From positions 1 to 64,000 of the forward strand of contig JAJYTF010000015.1 of the NCBI GenBank assembly GCA_021793155.1: a DNA stretch of 64,000 nt, given 5' to 3'. The position numbers were made by a program, and so were the translations under genes. This DNA is from Pseudomonadota bacterium (lineage in GTDB: Bacteria; Pseudomonadota; Alphaproteobacteria; Rhodospirillales; Magnetospirillaceae). Positions 23,477-33,228 of the stretch are shown here, piece after piece; the stretch's first letter is position 1; every line of letters begins with the position of its first letter. The notes under the pieces were generated by a model, which was not told where the DNA came from, searched no databases, and saw nothing but the letters and a program-made list of their open reading frames with translations.

Positions 23477-23548
23477 GGCCAAGATCATCACCTTCCATCG
23501 TCGCCGTAACATATTGGCGGTTCGCAGTGCCTGGGGCACTAACGCAGG

Positions 23549-23552
23549 TTAG
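23549..23552 (+). repeat. target site duplication, left (TTAG)
   Basis: TTAG directly flanks the left end of the insertion sequence and is repeated at 24681-24684. It fits the YTAR target rule of IS701-family elements. Confidence 0.75.
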
Positions 23553-24680
23553 TACTACAGCCGAGGATTAAAAGGTTATGTTCGCCGACGCCAATGGCAT
23601 CGTCTGGCCCGTTGCTGATGTCGTCGGCGCCAGCGGGACCAGGCGGCGACCGTCTGAGGCTGTGGAGGAGCCGCCCACAGCAAGCGCCAGAGCAATCGGC
23701 GGATTTCCGGCACGGTGTAGGGCAGCAGATCGAGGGCGAGATCGCCGCTGCCCGGTCCCCCCACCGGCCGCCTTTCGGACGACGGCCAGATAAGCGTGAG
23801 CCAGCATGGCCAAGGCGATGTGACGGTACCAGCCGGTCCAGCTGCGGACTTCATACTGGTCCAATCCGGCCTCGCCCTTGGCCGGAACATCCTCAAGCCA
23901 ATCGGTAACCCGCTTGAAGCCGAGCCGCTGTCCGCTGGTGACGGTCAGGACATAGCCACGCCCAGCCGTCTCGATGAAGCGGCGCAGCCCGTAATCCGCC
24001 CCGTTGACACTGTCGCCCGTCACCCAGGCACAGGGAACGTCGGCCGCGAAGGCCCGCTCCAACATCGCGCGGCCCTGCTTCGGCTTGGTGGTGAAGACAA
24101 TTTCTTCTGGAATGCCGGCTTCCCGGCGCCGGGCAGGATCCGCCGCCCAGCGTTCCGGCAGGTAGAGAGCCCGGTCGATCAGCGCATGGCCATGCGGACT
24201 GGCATAGGCGAGAAACACGCCGATTTGGCAGTTCTCGATGCGACAGGCCGTGCCCGAATACTGGCGCTGTACCCCAGCCGACTTGGCGCCCTTCTTGACG
24301 AAGCCGGTCTCATCCAACACCGGCACGGCCTGATTATCACCCAGATGCTCGACCGCGTAAGCGCGCAAGTCATCGCGAACCAGGTCGGCGTCCCACTGCA
24401 TCCGCGAAAGGAAATCCTGCATCCCGTCCGGCGTCGCATCGCCCGCCGCTTCCGCCAACTGCCAGCCGTTCTTGCGTTCGACAGGGCTCAGAAGCCCGCG
24501 AAGATAGGCCCGCATTCGCCAGCGTGGCTCTTTCCGGGCAAACCGACAATCAAGTCGATCCGCCAGTCTGTCAAAGGCCGCCGACCAGCCCTCTATGTTC
24601 GAATCCATCATAAACGCCGGCGAAATCCCGTTTGCCGGGGTCAACACCAACGCCCAAACCAGAGTTCCTCGGCTGTAGTA
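23553..24680 (-). mobile_element. IS701-family insertion sequence, 1128 bp
   Basis: The ends are defined by inverted repeats: TACTACAGCCGAGGA at 23553-23567 and its exact complement TCCTCGGCTGTAGTA at 24666-24680. A 4-bp TTAG duplication flanks them. A single minus-strand transposase gene fills the element. Size, terminal repeat and 4-bp YTAR duplication all fit IS701. Confidence 0.85.
23576..24650 (-). pseudogene. IS701-family transposase with a late frameshift
   Basis: The main frame from 24650 encodes a DDE transposase: [41 protein letters not shown] for the first acidic region, [18 protein letters not shown] for the second, and the [32 protein letters not shown] block. After this, the expected end ([48 protein letters not shown]) continues in another frame ending at 23576. 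The switch falls at a run of six G residues (23757-23762, minus strand), consistent with one extra base. Transposase function may be lost, or the run may be a sequencing error or a slippage site. Left uncorrected, the main frame ends at 23568. Confidence 0.78.
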
Positions 24681-24684
24681 TTAG
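24681..24684 (+). repeat. target site duplication, right (TTAG)
   Basis: Second copy of the 4-bp duplication flanking the insertion sequence. Confidence 0.75.
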
Positions 24685-24707
24685 TGTTCCGTCGTTTTCA
24701 CCAGCTT

Positions 24708-25028
24708 TCAGTCGAATACGTTGAACAGCCCCTTCCAGCCTTTGTGCCGTTGCCCATGATGGTCTTGGCCGTCATGCCGGTCGTGACGGTCGTGGTGGTA
24801 CTCCGCGGTTGGAACCGGCGCGACGGCAGCCGGGCCAGGCTGTCCCCATGCCGACGCCGGCAGGAAGGTGGTGGCGGCGTCCGAGGGCGTCGGCCGCTGC
24901 AGCAGGGTCTCCAGTTCGCCCCGGTCAAGCCAGACGCCGCGGCACTGCGGACAGACATCGATTTCCACGCCTGAACGCAGGACGGCGGTCATACCGCAAT
25001 TGCAGTTGGGGCAGACGAGCAAGGGCAT
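24708..25028 (-). CDS. zinc-ribbon (zf-TFIIB-like) protein with His-rich tail
   Basis: From ATG 25028 (GGAGG 6 nt upstream) the protein has 106 residues. A CPNCNCGMTAVLRSGVEIDVCPQCRGVWLDRGELETLL zinc ribbon (two CxxC pairs) is followed by a low-complexity stretch and a histidine/aspartate repeat, EYHHDRHDRHDGQDHHGQRHK, ending GLFNVFD. The zf-TFIIB family is poorly understood; the His-rich tail suggests metal binding. Confidence 0.8.
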   Translation of the reverse strand: MPLLVCPNCNCGMTAVLRSGVEIDVCPQCRGVWLDRGELETLLQRPTPSDAATTFLPASAWGQPGPAAVAPVPTAEYHHDRHDRHDGQDHHGQRHKGWKGLFNVFD

Positions 25029-25169
25029 AAGGGCCTCCATTACCGATATGCCGAACAGGCTACATGCCTCAACCTGAACCATCGATGAACCGCTCAGGCC
25101 CCGTTCGGAAGCAACGGCGGCAATTCGGGCTTGATCAGTGGCAACGGACGCCTTCGCATCCGCCGCAGC

Positions 25170-27464
25170 TCAGGCGGCATCCGCCAGCGAATGGTAGATT
25201 TCCTCCTCCTGGGCGAAATGCAGCCTGAGGATTGCATCCAGGCCATAGAGGACACGCTGCAAATCCCTCACCGCCGCAGTGTCGGGGCCCTCGGGCGGGA
25301 GGTCTTCGGTCATGCGATGCAGAAGGCGGGCCAGGCGCAGGATTTCGCGGTGCGTGCGGCTCATGGCGGCCATTGGGTCGTCGCCGCCGAGCATGTGGGC
25401 AACCCTCGGATAGAGTTCCGAGTCGTCCTGCCGTTCGTGCGGCAGCAGCCGATCATGCAGCACATGGTCCAGTTCCACCAGTTCGTTCCGGATCGTCGCG
25501 GCGGGCAGCGTTGCCAAGCGATCTGCCGCATTTCGAACCTGATCAAGGATGGGGCCGAGCTCGTCGTGCTCGGATCTCAGGCGGTCGGCATGGGCGGCAT
25601 CCAGGCTGCCACGGCCACCGCGCAGCGGGGCGATACGAAGAGCACGAAGCGCGTTGACGATGGTCACCACGTCGATTCCTTCCTGCAGGACGGCACCTTC
25701 CACCGGCGGCAGATAGCCCAAGGCGGCGACGGCCATGGCCGCCAGCGACAGACCCATGCCGAGGGCGACGCTCTCGACGGCGATCGCCCGGGTGCGCCGT
25801 GCGATGTGCAGCGCCTCGGCCAAGCGGTCGAGTCGGTCGACCAGCAGCACCACACCGGCTGCCTCCGCGGACGCGGCGGTGCCGCGTGCGCCCATCGCTA
25901 CCCCCACGTCGGCTGCGGCAAGAGCCGGCGCGTCGTTCACGCCGTCGCCCACCATGATGGCGGTGCCGCCCGTCGGCGACGCCTTGATGGCATTCAGCTT
26001 GTCCGCCGGCGCCTGTTCGGCGAAGACCGCGTCGACGCCGAGGACCGCGCCGATGGTTTCGGCGGTGTCGCGCCTGTCTCCGGTCAGCATGACGATCCGT
26101 TCGATACCGGCCTTGCGCAGCAGGCGGAGCGCCCGGGGGGTGTCGGGGCGGATCTCGTCGGCCAGCAGTAGCGCCCCGGCCATCGTTCCATCGATCGCGA
26201 CGAATACGCCGGTGGCACCCTCATAGCCCATGCGCTGCAGGAACCGGCCGCTCCATTCGGCGTCGGCAGCGAATTCCAAGACATAGGCGTGGTTACCCAC
26301 AACGACGCGGCGGCCGTCGACGGTGCCGGTGATGCCGGCGCCCGGCCGTTCCTCGACGCCGGTGGGCAGGGACAGCGGCTGTCCGCGATCGCGGGCGCAA
26401 GAGACGATGGCAGCCGCAAGCACATGCTGCGACAATTGGTCGAGCGAGGCCGCCAGGCGCAGAACTTCGCCAGAGCCGAACCGCGGGTCGGCTTCGATGG
26501 AAACCAGGCGCGCCCGGCCGCCGGTAAGAGTGCCGGTCTTGTCGAAGAACAGGGACCTGGCCTGAGCGAAGCGCTCGATCACGGCCCCTCCCTTGACCAG
26601 CACGCCTCGGGCGGCGCAGCGCGACATTCCCGAGACCACCGCCACCGGTACGGCCAAGATGAGAGGGCAGGGCGTCGCCACCACCAGGACAGCCAGGGCC
26701 CGGGCCGGATCTCGCGCCGCCAGCCAGGCCAGGCCTGCGACGGCGAGCGACAGCGGCACGAACAGCAGGGCATAGCGGTCAGCCAGGCGGGCGGCAGGAG
26801 CTTTCGCCTGCTGTGCCGTTCCTACCAGGCGGACAATGCCGGCGAAGGTACTTTCCGCGGCCGAGGTGGTTGCCAGCACGTCGAAGGGCCCGGCGGCGTT
26901 GGTGCCGCCACTCCTGACGGTGTCGCCGGGCTCGCGGCGCACCGGCAGCGGTTCGCCGGTCAATGCCGATTCGTCGAGGACGGCGGAGCCTGAGATAATG
27001 ATGCCATCGACGGGAATGATTTCGCCGACCCGCACCAGCAACCGGTCGCCGGGATTGACGGCGGCGACAGGAACTTGGCAGATACCGCCGTCTTCATAGC
27101 GGTTGGCGGTGCGCGGCGCGCGGCTCAACAAAGCCGACATCTCCTTGCGCGCACGGGCTTGCGCGTAGTCCTCGAGGGCTTGCCCTGTGGCGAACATCAG
27201 GGCGATCACGGCGGCGGTCAGGTTTTCGCCGAGGGCCAGCGCACCAAGGATGGACAGCAGGGCGATGACGTCGAGCCCGAAGTCCCGCCGCAGGATCCGA
27301 CTGATGAGCCCGGCGGCAAGGGCTGCCAGGACCGGGAGGGCGCCGGTGATCCACAGCCATTGTGCCAAGCGCGGGCTGGCGCCCCAGGCTGCCGCCAGTC
27401 CCGCCGCCAGAGTGAGGGCGGAATTGGCGCACAGTAGGAGATTACTGGTGCGGCGGCGATCCAT
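25170..27464 (-). CDS. P1B-5-type metal ATPase with carboxy-terminal hemerythrin domain
   Basis: A 764-residue P-type ATPase with no amino-terminal HMA domain. It has a TPCP motif (264-267) in the transport helix, phosphorylation site DKTGTLTGG (D308), [10 protein letters not shown] and a hinge. Residues from about 620 carry a hemerythrin-like domain: [32 protein letters not shown] and [12 protein letters not shown] provide the His/Glu/Asp ligand set. This combination matches the P1B-5 subfamily, where Nia of Sinorhizobium is reported to export nickel and iron. SQHVLA replaces the usual SEHPLA, as is common in this subgroup. The domain may sense iron or oxygen. The gene starts 18 nt after the Gly-rich gene, so both are probably one operon. 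Confidence 0.86.
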   Translation of the reverse strand: MDRRRTSNLLLCANSALTLAAGLAAAWGASPRLAQWLWITGALPVLAALAAGLISRILRRDFGLDVIALLSILGALALGENLTAAVIALMFATGQALEDYAQARARKEMSALLSRAPRTANRYEDGGICQVPVAAVNPGDRLLVRVGEIIPVDGIIISGSAVLDESALTGEPLPVRREPGDTVRSGGTNAAGPFDVLATTSAAESTFAGIVRLVGTAQQAKAPAARLADRYALLFVPLSLAVAGLAWLAARDPARALAVLVVATPCPLILAVPVAVVSGMSRCAARGVLVKGGAVIERFAQARSLFFDKTGTLTGGRARLVSIEADPRFGSGEVLRLAASLDQLSQHVLAAAIVSCARDRGQPLSLPTGVEERPGAGITGTVDGRRVVVGNHAYVLEFAADAEWSGRFLQRMGYEGATGVFVAIDGTMAGALLLADEIRPDTPRALRLLRKAGIERIVMLTGDRRDTAETIGAVLGVDAVFAEQAPADKLNAIKASPTGGTAIMVGDGVNDAPALAAADVGVAMGARGTAASAEAAGVVLLVDRLDRLAEALHIARRTRAIAVESVALGMGLSLAAMAVAALGYLPPVEGAVLQEGIDVVTIVNALRALRIAPLRGGRGSLDAAHADRLRSEHDELGPILDQVRNAADRLATLPAATIRNELVELDHVLHDRLLPHERQDDSELYPRVAHMLGGDDPMAAMSRTHREILRLARLLHRMTEDLPPEGPDTAAVRDLQRVLYGLDAILRLHFAQEEEIYHSLADAA

Positions 27465-27482
27465 TGGGAAGGAAAGACACCG

Positions 27483-28058
27483 TCAGTGTTGTGCTGCCGG
27501 CGGGGGTGGAGGCGTGGCGGGAACCTGGCGCCACGGGTTGGCACAGGACTGCACATAGGGATAGTAGCCGGCCGGGTTGTCGCAATAGTACCAGGACGGC
27601 GGCGCCGCCGAACTCATCGGTACCTGCTGGACGACGGGAGCGGGCGTATCGTAGGCATAAGCCGCCGGTGGGTAGTAGCCCGGGTAGCCGTAATACGGCC
27701 AACCCCACAGCCACGGATTGGCAAAGCCGACGCCGATACCGCCCCAGCCCCAACCGCCCCAGCCCCAACCGCCCCAGCCCCCCCAGCCTCCGCGCCAGCC
27801 CCCCCAGCCTCCGCGCCAACCACCATAGCCGCCGCGCCAACCACCATAGCCGCCGTGCCAGCCACCGTATCCGCCGTGCCAGCCACCGTATCCGCCGTGC
27901 CACCCGCCATAGCCGCCGTGCCAACCACCGCCGCCACGGCCACCCCCACCATGCCCACCGCCCCACCCGTTGGCCCAAGCCACACCCGAGCCGAGGAGCA
28001 GAATCGCAGCAGTTGCTATGAAGACCTTTGGGAGGTGGGAAAAATGACTACGGCGCAT
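27483..28058 (-). CDS. secreted glycine-rich WHGGYGG-repeat protein
   Basis: Start ATG 28058 with GGAAGGGG upstream. An amino-terminal signal sequence (MRRSHFSHLPKVFIATAAILLLGSGVAWA) is followed by glycine-rich repeats: about four copies of WHGGYGG and four of WRGG(Y/W)GG, then GWGGWGWGG. The carboxy end (PSWYYCDNPAGYYPYVQSCANPWRQVP) resembles the YXXCXXXXGYYPYVXXC box of small secreted proteins. Function unknown; surface or metal-related is possible because it precedes the P1B-5 ATPase by 18 nt. The DNA repeats are tandem codon repeats, not a CRISPR. Confidence 0.75.
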   Translation of the reverse strand: MRRSHFSHLPKVFIATAAILLLGSGVAWANGWGGGHGGGGRGGGGWHGGYGGWHGGYGGWHGGYGGWHGGYGGWRGGYGGWRGGWGGWRGGWGGWGGWGWGGWGWGGIGVGFANPWLWGWPYYGYPGYYPPAAYAYDTPAPVVQQVPMSSAAPPSWYYCDNPAGYYPYVQSCANPWRQVPATPPPPPAAQH

Positions 28059-28171
28059 GATGCACCCCTTCCGGCCGGCTATCGCGGCCACTGGACGGCC
28101 GACGGTTCTCAGCCATCACTCAACAGGTAATCATAATATCACAGGCGAGCAATGGACTGGAGCCTGGTTAC

Positions 28172-29050
28172 TTAGAATAGTGAACGCTCCTGCAGGCGGT
28201 CGTGGCTCAGCTGAATGGCGCTCGCCAGTTCGGCCGCTGGTCCGCGGATGACCTTGGAGGTTCCCACCAGCACGAATTCGACTTCTCCCAAATTGGGCAG
28301 ATGCTGAGACTGGCGCAGGGCGGCTAAACCGGGAGGGACCATGCTCTGGGGCTGCACCATCAGTCCGAAGCCGGCCAGGGTAGCGGCGCGGAGGCCAACC
28401 AGGCCGCCGCAGGTGCAGACGATTCGCCAGGGCACGCCGGCCCGGTCCAGTGCCTCGATAGCCATGGCTCGGGTGATGCTGGGTGGCGGGAACATGACCA
28501 GGGGCAGGGGGCGGTCGGGGTCGATGGCCGTGTTCTCGCGGCCGATCCATACCAGCTTTTCGCGCCAGACCAGCCGGCCGCGGTCGTCGTCCAGGCGACG
28601 CTTGGCCAGCACCAGGTCCAGTTCGCCGGAATCGAGCAACTGATACAATTCACCGCTCAATGCCACGGTCAGCTCCAGATCGACCGCGGGATGGCGCTGG
28701 GTGAAGTCGCGCAAGACTTCCGGCAGGCGGCTCAGGACGAAATCCTCGGAAGCGCCGAAACGCAGCCGCCCGCGCAGCTCTGATCCGGCGAAATAACGGC
28801 TGGCCCGTTGGTTGGCTTCGAGGATGCCGCGGGCGAAGGACAGCATGGCCTGGCCATCGGCGGTCAGGGACACCGCATGGGTATCACGCAGGAACAGGCG
28901 CCGCGCCACCGCCTTTTCCAGGCGACGGACATGCTGACTGACTGTCGACTGGCCGAGCCCCAAGCGCCGGCCGGCTTCGGTGAAACTGGCGGTTTGTGCG
29001 ACCGTCAGGAAAGTGGTGAGCAGAACGGGGTCGAAGGTTGGTTCGGTCAT
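28172..29050 (-). CDS. LysR-family regulator
   Basis: A 292-residue LysR protein. The DNA-binding domain has LLTTFLTVAQTASFTEAGRRLGLGQSTVSQHVRRLEKAVARRLFLRDTHAVSLTADGQAML, followed by a substrate-binding domain with LRFGASEDFVLSRLPEVLRDFTQRHP. It is divergent from the SBF transporter across about 100 bp containing a palindrome, so it probably controls that gene and itself. The inducer is unknown. Confidence 0.9.
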   Translation of the reverse strand: MTEPTFDPVLLTTFLTVAQTASFTEAGRRLGLGQSTVSQHVRRLEKAVARRLFLRDTHAVSLTADGQAMLSFARGILEANQRASRYFAGSELRGRLRFGASEDFVLSRLPEVLRDFTQRHPAVDLELTVALSGELYQLLDSGELDLVLAKRRLDDDRGRLVWREKLVWIGRENTAIDPDRPLPLVMFPPPSITRAMAIEALDRAGVPWRIVCTCGGLVGLRAATLAGFGLMVQPQSMVPPGLAALRQSQHLPNLGEVEFVLVGTSKVIRGPAAELASAIQLSHDRLQERSLF

Positions 29051-29086
29051 TCTTATTCACGATAACAGTAAGTGCGCTCAGTTGGG

Positions 29087-29103
29087 TTCAAAATATTTGT
29101 GAA
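29087..29103. promoter_or_regulatory. candidate LysR operator
   Basis: TTCAAAATATTTGTGAA is an imperfect 17-bp palindrome with the T-N11-A form seen in LysR boxes, in the gap between the divergent LysR and transporter genes. Confidence 0.45.
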
Positions 29104-29153
29104 ATCCGCTATCTGTGGGTGAAATTGCTGCTTCCGCCGGAGTTATCGAGCCG

Positions 29154-30146
29154 ATGGCAATCCTTTCGCGCTTGCGCCCCGACAACTTCACCTCGGCTCT
29201 GATCGCCACGGTCCTGCTGGCCACGGTGCTGCCGGTTCGTGGGGGCTCGGCCCAGGCGTTCAGCGTGGCCACTCAGATCGCCATCGCACTGCTGTTCTTT
29301 CTGCACGGGGCCCGGCTGTCGCGGGAATCGGTGATTCGCGGCATGGCTCACTGGCGGCTGCATCTCACGGTGTTCACCGCGACATATGTGGTATTCCCGC
29401 TTCTCGGCCTGGCTGCCGGGTTGCTGGCGCCATGGCCGCTCAGCCCATCGCTGGCGACCGGCGTGCTGTTCCTCTGCTGCCTGCCGTCGACCGTCCAGTC
29501 TTCCATCGCCTTCACCTCGATCGCCGGCGGCAATGTGCCGGCCGCCATCTGTAGTGCCTCGGCGTCGAACCTGATCGGCGTCTTCCTGACGCCGCTTCTG
29601 GTCGGCCTGCTCATGCATGCCCAGGGGGGCGGCCTGTCCCTCGATTCCATAGAAAGCATCGTGCTGCAAATCCTGGTTCCGTTCGGCATCGGGCAGTTGC
29701 TGCACCCCGTGCTGGGCGCCTGGGCCGGCCGGCATCGCAAGCTGCTCGGGCTGGTGGATCGGGGCTCGATCCTGATGGTGGTCTATGGGGCCTTCAGCGA
29801 GGCTGTCGTGCATGGCCTGTGGCACCAGCTTTCGCCCACCGGGCTGGCGACCATGATAGCGGTCGACATGGTTCTGCTCGCGCTTGTGCTGGCCATCACC
29901 GCCTGGTCCGGCAACAAGCTCGGCTTCAACCGCGAAGACCAGATCACCATCGTTTTTTGCGGTTCGAAGAAAAGCCTGGCCAGCGGCGTCCCCATCGCCA
30001 ACATCCTGTTCGCCGGCCACTCGGTCGGCATGATCGTACTACCCTTGATGTTGTTCCATCAGATCCAGCTCATGGCCTGTGCCGTATTGGCTCGCCGCTA
30101 TGCGGAATCCGGCGCGGCCAGGCGGTTGGAGCCAGTTCCCAACTGA
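29154..30146 (+). CDS. bile acid:sodium symporter-like transporter (SBF family)
   Basis: From ATG 29154 (MAILSRLRPDNFTSALIATVLLATVLPVRG) the protein has 330 residues and about nine membrane helices. The SBF-like pattern includes LFFLHGARLSRESVIRGMAHWRLH, LFLCCLPSTVQSSIAFTSIAGGNVPAAICSASASNLIGVFLTPLLVGLL and FCGSKKSLASGVPIANILF. Family members transport bile acids or organic anions with sodium; the substrate here is unknown. An aldo-keto reductase follows 11 nt downstream in the same operon. Confidence 0.88.
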   Translation: MAILSRLRPDNFTSALIATVLLATVLPVRGGSAQAFSVATQIAIALLFFLHGARLSRESVIRGMAHWRLHLTVFTATYVVFPLLGLAAGLLAPWPLSPSLATGVLFLCCLPSTVQSSIAFTSIAGGNVPAAICSASASNLIGVFLTPLLVGLLMHAQGGGLSLDSIESIVLQILVPFGIGQLLHPVLGAWAGRHRKLLGLVDRGSILMVVYGAFSEAVVHGLWHQLSPTGLATMIAVDMVLLALVLAITAWSGNKLGFNREDQITIVFCGSKKSLASGVPIANILFAGHSVGMIVLPLMLFHQIQLMACAVLARRYAESGAARRLEPVPN

Positions 30147-30157
30147 AGGAGGACGTG

Positions 30158-31177
30158 ATGAGCGCAGCAACAGCGGATTTACCTAAGCGGCAGTTGGGCC
30201 GCACCGACATGCAGATTACCCGCGTCGGCTTTGGCGCCTGGGCCATCGGCGGAGCCGGCTGGACGTTCGGCTGGGGGCATCAGGAGGACGCCGATTCCGT
30301 CGCGGCGATCCGCCATGCCATCGAGCGGGGCATCAATTGGATCGATACCGCTGCCGTCTATGGCCTGGGGCACTCCGAAGAAGTCGTCGCCAGGGCCCTG
30401 CGCGACCTGCCCGCCGACCGGCGGCCCTATATATTCACCAAATGCGGCCTGGTGTGGGACGAACGGGACCATTCGGCGCCGCCGCGGCGCGTCGGCCGGG
30501 CCGACAGCATCCGGCGTGAAGTGGAGCAGTCTCTGCGCCGCCTGGGCGTCGAGCGGATTGATCTGTACCAGATGCATTGGCCGGCCGAGGACGGCGCCGC
30601 AGTCGAAGAATATTGGCAGGTGCTGCTGGATCTGAAGAAGGCCGGCAAGGTACGCGCGGTCGGGCTATCCAACCACACCGCCGCGCAATTGGAAGTGGCC
30701 GAGCGACTGGGCCATGTGGATACCCTGCAGCCGCCGTTTTCCGCCATCCGCCGCGAGGTGGCGCAGGCCGAACTGCCCTGGTGCGCCGGGCACCAGACGG
30801 GGGTGATCGTCTACAGCCCGATGCAGTCCGGCCTGTTGAGCGGATCGTTCAGCCAGGAGAGAGCTGCCGCCTTGCCCAAGGACGACTGGCGTTCACGCAA
30901 TCCCGAATTCCTCGGCGACAAGCTGCAGCGCAACCTGGCCCTGGTTGCGGCGTTGCGCCCCCTGGCCGAACGTCACGATGTCCCGGTCGGCGCCGTCGCC
31001 ATCGCCTGGACCCTGGCCTGGCCGGCGGTGACGGCAGCCATAGTCGGTGCGCGAAATCCACGGCAGGTTGACGGCTGGCTGGCGGCCGTAGCGCTGGAAT
31101 TGACCGCCGCGGACCTCGACGAGATCGCCCAGGCGCTGGAACGCACCCAGGCCGGCGGCGGGCCGCGCAGGCTCTAA
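30158..31177 (+). CDS. aldo-keto reductase
   Basis: A 339-residue AKR-family enzyme starting at ATG 30158 after AAGGAGG. The catalytic tetrad is visible: IDTAAVYGLGHSEE (Asp, Tyr), IFTKCGL (Lys) and YQMHWPAED (His). AGKVRAVGLSNHT and VIVYSPMQSGLLSG fit the NADP-dependent family. The substrate is unknown; co-transcription with the SBF transporter suggests reduction of an imported carbonyl compound. Its stop overlaps the convergent ClC gene by 4 nt. Confidence 0.88.
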   Translation: MSAATADLPKRQLGRTDMQITRVGFGAWAIGGAGWTFGWGHQEDADSVAAIRHAIERGINWIDTAAVYGLGHSEEVVARALRDLPADRRPYIFTKCGLVWDERDHSAPPRRVGRADSIRREVEQSLRRLGVERIDLYQMHWPAEDGAAVEEYWQVLLDLKKAGKVRAVGLSNHTAAQLEVAERLGHVDTLQPPFSAIRREVAQAELPWCAGHQTGVIVYSPMQSGLLSGSFSQERAAALPKDDWRSRNPEFLGDKLQRNLALVAALRPLAERHDVPVGAVAIAWTLAWPAVTAAIVGARNPRQVDGWLAAVALELTAADLDEIAQALERTQAGGGPRRL

Positions 31178-33003
31178 TCCACCCGGCCGACGCTGAACAG
31201 GTCGCGTTCGCCCAGTTCGGCGTTGCGCCGGCGTTCCATCTCCTGGGCATAGCGGCGCAGGGCGTATGCCTCGGTCACATAGCCGATGACCCGCCGGTCG
31301 GCGGGGCCGGCCAAAACGGGCAGGGCTTCGATCTCGGCCTCGTCGAAACGGGCGAGGACGGTGCGAATGTCCATCTCGGGCAGCAGGTATCGGCCGCGGC
31401 CATTGGCCAAGTCGCCGGCCACCAGCCCGGGGGCGGCGTCATCCAACTCGTGATCGTGGACCACCACGACGTCAATGATGCCGACATAGCGGTCAGCTTC
31501 GTCCACGGCGAAAACCAGGCTGCGGTTGTCGAGTGGCACCTGGTTGCGCAACTGCATCAGCGGCGTGTCCTGGCGGACCGTCTTGGCGTCGTCGCGGATC
31601 ATCCGCGCGACGGTTAGGTCGGCGATCCAGCCGACGTCGTGGGCCCCGCGAATGCCTTTGCCCCGCAGGTGGAAGCGCCAGGTGGCGAAGGAATACCCGA
31701 ATGTGTAGCGGGTGATGGTCGCGGCGGTAATGACACCGGCAAGCACCCCCAGGCCGACGTTGAAATCGCCGGTCACCTCAAGGACCAGCAGCACCATGGT
31801 GACCGGGGCGCCGACGATCGACGCCGCCACCGCTCCCATGCCCACCAGCATGAAGACCATCTGCTGGCCTTCCAGCCATCCGGCCATCGGGGTCAGCAAC
31901 TGCGCCGCGGCGGCGCCGAACAGGCACCCAAGGTAAAGTGAGGAACTGAACAGGCCCCCGCGAAACCCCGCGCCTATGGAAATGGCCGATGCGGCCATCT
32001 TGGCGAGCAGCACGAGAAGGAGAGGCATGAACACCGGTGCGGTCTTGAACATCGCCTGGATAGCGCCGTGGCCGCTGCCCAGGACCTGCGGGAAAGCTGC
32101 GGCGATGGCGCTGAGGGCGATCCCGCCGAATACCGGGCGCAGCCATTGAGGGGTCGGCAGGCTGCGGAGCACCGTTTCGCACCAGGTTGCCGCCCGCATG
32201 GTGGCAATGCCCACGCCGGCCGCCGCCACGCCTAGCAGGGCCAGCAACGGATAGATCCACCGATGGACCTCCACGGGTGGGGCATGGACCAGGAAGATAG
32301 GGGCGACGCCGATCGTCGCCCGTATCGTCAGCGTCCCGGCCAGGGCCGCGGTCGCCACCTGGGCCAGCGCCGCCGGACTATAGCTGCCCAGCACCAGTTC
32401 AAAGGCATAGAAGGCGCCGGCCAGCGGCGCATTGAAGGCCGCGGCGATTGCGGCGGCGGCGCCGGCGGCGACGAATACCCGCAGGTCGGCGCGGCGCAGA
32501 TGGAGCCATTGGCCGAGGATGGACAGCATGCCGGAGCCGGTCTGGCTGTAGGCCGCTTCCATGCCCAGCGAGGCCCCGGCGGCATTGGAGATGATGGTCG
32601 CGGCCGCAAGGCGGAGTGAGTCGACGAGCGACATCCGCCCCCCGTAAATGGCGTTCGCCTCGATCGGGTCGACGATCTCGTGCGGGCGAAAACGCCGTCC
32701 GAGGAGCGCCAGGAGGGCCAGGACGAATCCCCCCAGTGCCGGCACCATCACCAGCCGGACCGGGTCGATACCGACACCGGTGCTGAGATAGGAGCCGGCG
32801 GGAAGGCCGAAGTCCACCACGTGGAGAAACGATACGGCTTCGTGCATGGCCGCCACCACCAACCCGACCGCCATTCCCAGCGGAGCGCAAAGGGCGATCA
32901 ATGCCGGCTCGCTGTTGCGCAGCCGGTGGCGGTTGATTGCCCGGCCGGTCCACCGCCAGGAATGGAGACGGGTTTCCTTCACTTCCGCACCTTCGACAGC
33001 CAT
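31174..33003 (-). CDS. divergent ClC-type chloride channel with CBS pair
   Basis: From ATG 33003 (MAVEGAEVKETRLHSWRW) the protein has 609 residues: a ClC membrane core of about ten helices, then a CBS-domain tail of about 130 residues (LVFAVDEADRYVGIIDVVVV, GRYLLPEMDIRTVLARF). The core deviates from the family: NAAGASLGMEAAYSQTG replaces GxSxGREGPxV, keeping the gating glutamate but losing Arg, Gly and Pro, and GGLFSSSLYLG replaces GGIFxPSLxLG. It may be a channel or H+/Cl- exchanger with altered selectivity. Convergent with the AKR gene. Confidence 0.85.
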   Translation of the reverse strand: MAVEGAEVKETRLHSWRWTGRAINRHRLRNSEPALIALCAPLGMAVGLVVAAMHEAVSFLHVVDFGLPAGSYLSTGVGIDPVRLVMVPALGGFVLALLALLGRRFRPHEIVDPIEANAIYGGRMSLVDSLRLAAATIISNAAGASLGMEAAYSQTGSGMLSILGQWLHLRRADLRVFVAAGAAAAIAAAFNAPLAGAFYAFELVLGSYSPAALAQVATAALAGTLTIRATIGVAPIFLVHAPPVEVHRWIYPLLALLGVAAAGVGIATMRAATWCETVLRSLPTPQWLRPVFGGIALSAIAAAFPQVLGSGHGAIQAMFKTAPVFMPLLLVLLAKMAASAISIGAGFRGGLFSSSLYLGCLFGAAAAQLLTPMAGWLEGQQMVFMLVGMGAVAASIVGAPVTMVLLVLEVTGDFNVGLGVLAGVITAATITRYTFGYSFATWRFHLRGKGIRGAHDVGWIADLTVARMIRDDAKTVRQDTPLMQLRNQVPLDNRSLVFAVDEADRYVGIIDVVVVHDHELDDAAPGLVAGDLANGRGRYLLPEMDIRTVLARFDEAEIEALPVLAGPADRRVIGYVTEAYALRRYAQEMERRRNAELGERDLFSVGRVD

Positions 33004-33228
33004 GTTCTTTTCAAAACCGGGTTTAGGTGAAGCAACTTGGGAAAAAATGCTACCGAAATCGGGCCCAATAAGGGCGATTGCAGCTTTCAGCAATGACTCC
33101 TCTGTCCGTACGCAATAGCCTCCGCCCTCGGAAAGGGCGTCGCACCCCGATTCGGCTGTGATAGCCGTTACATCCGGATGCGTTCAATTCAGATATGGCC
33201 TGCGCCGTAAGATTGCGGAGGTGGTCCG

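Noticed and set aside
27761-27940. Short regularly spaced repeats resembling a CRISPR array
   Set aside because: The repeats are in-frame WHGGYGG codons of the glycine-rich protein, with no unique spacers.
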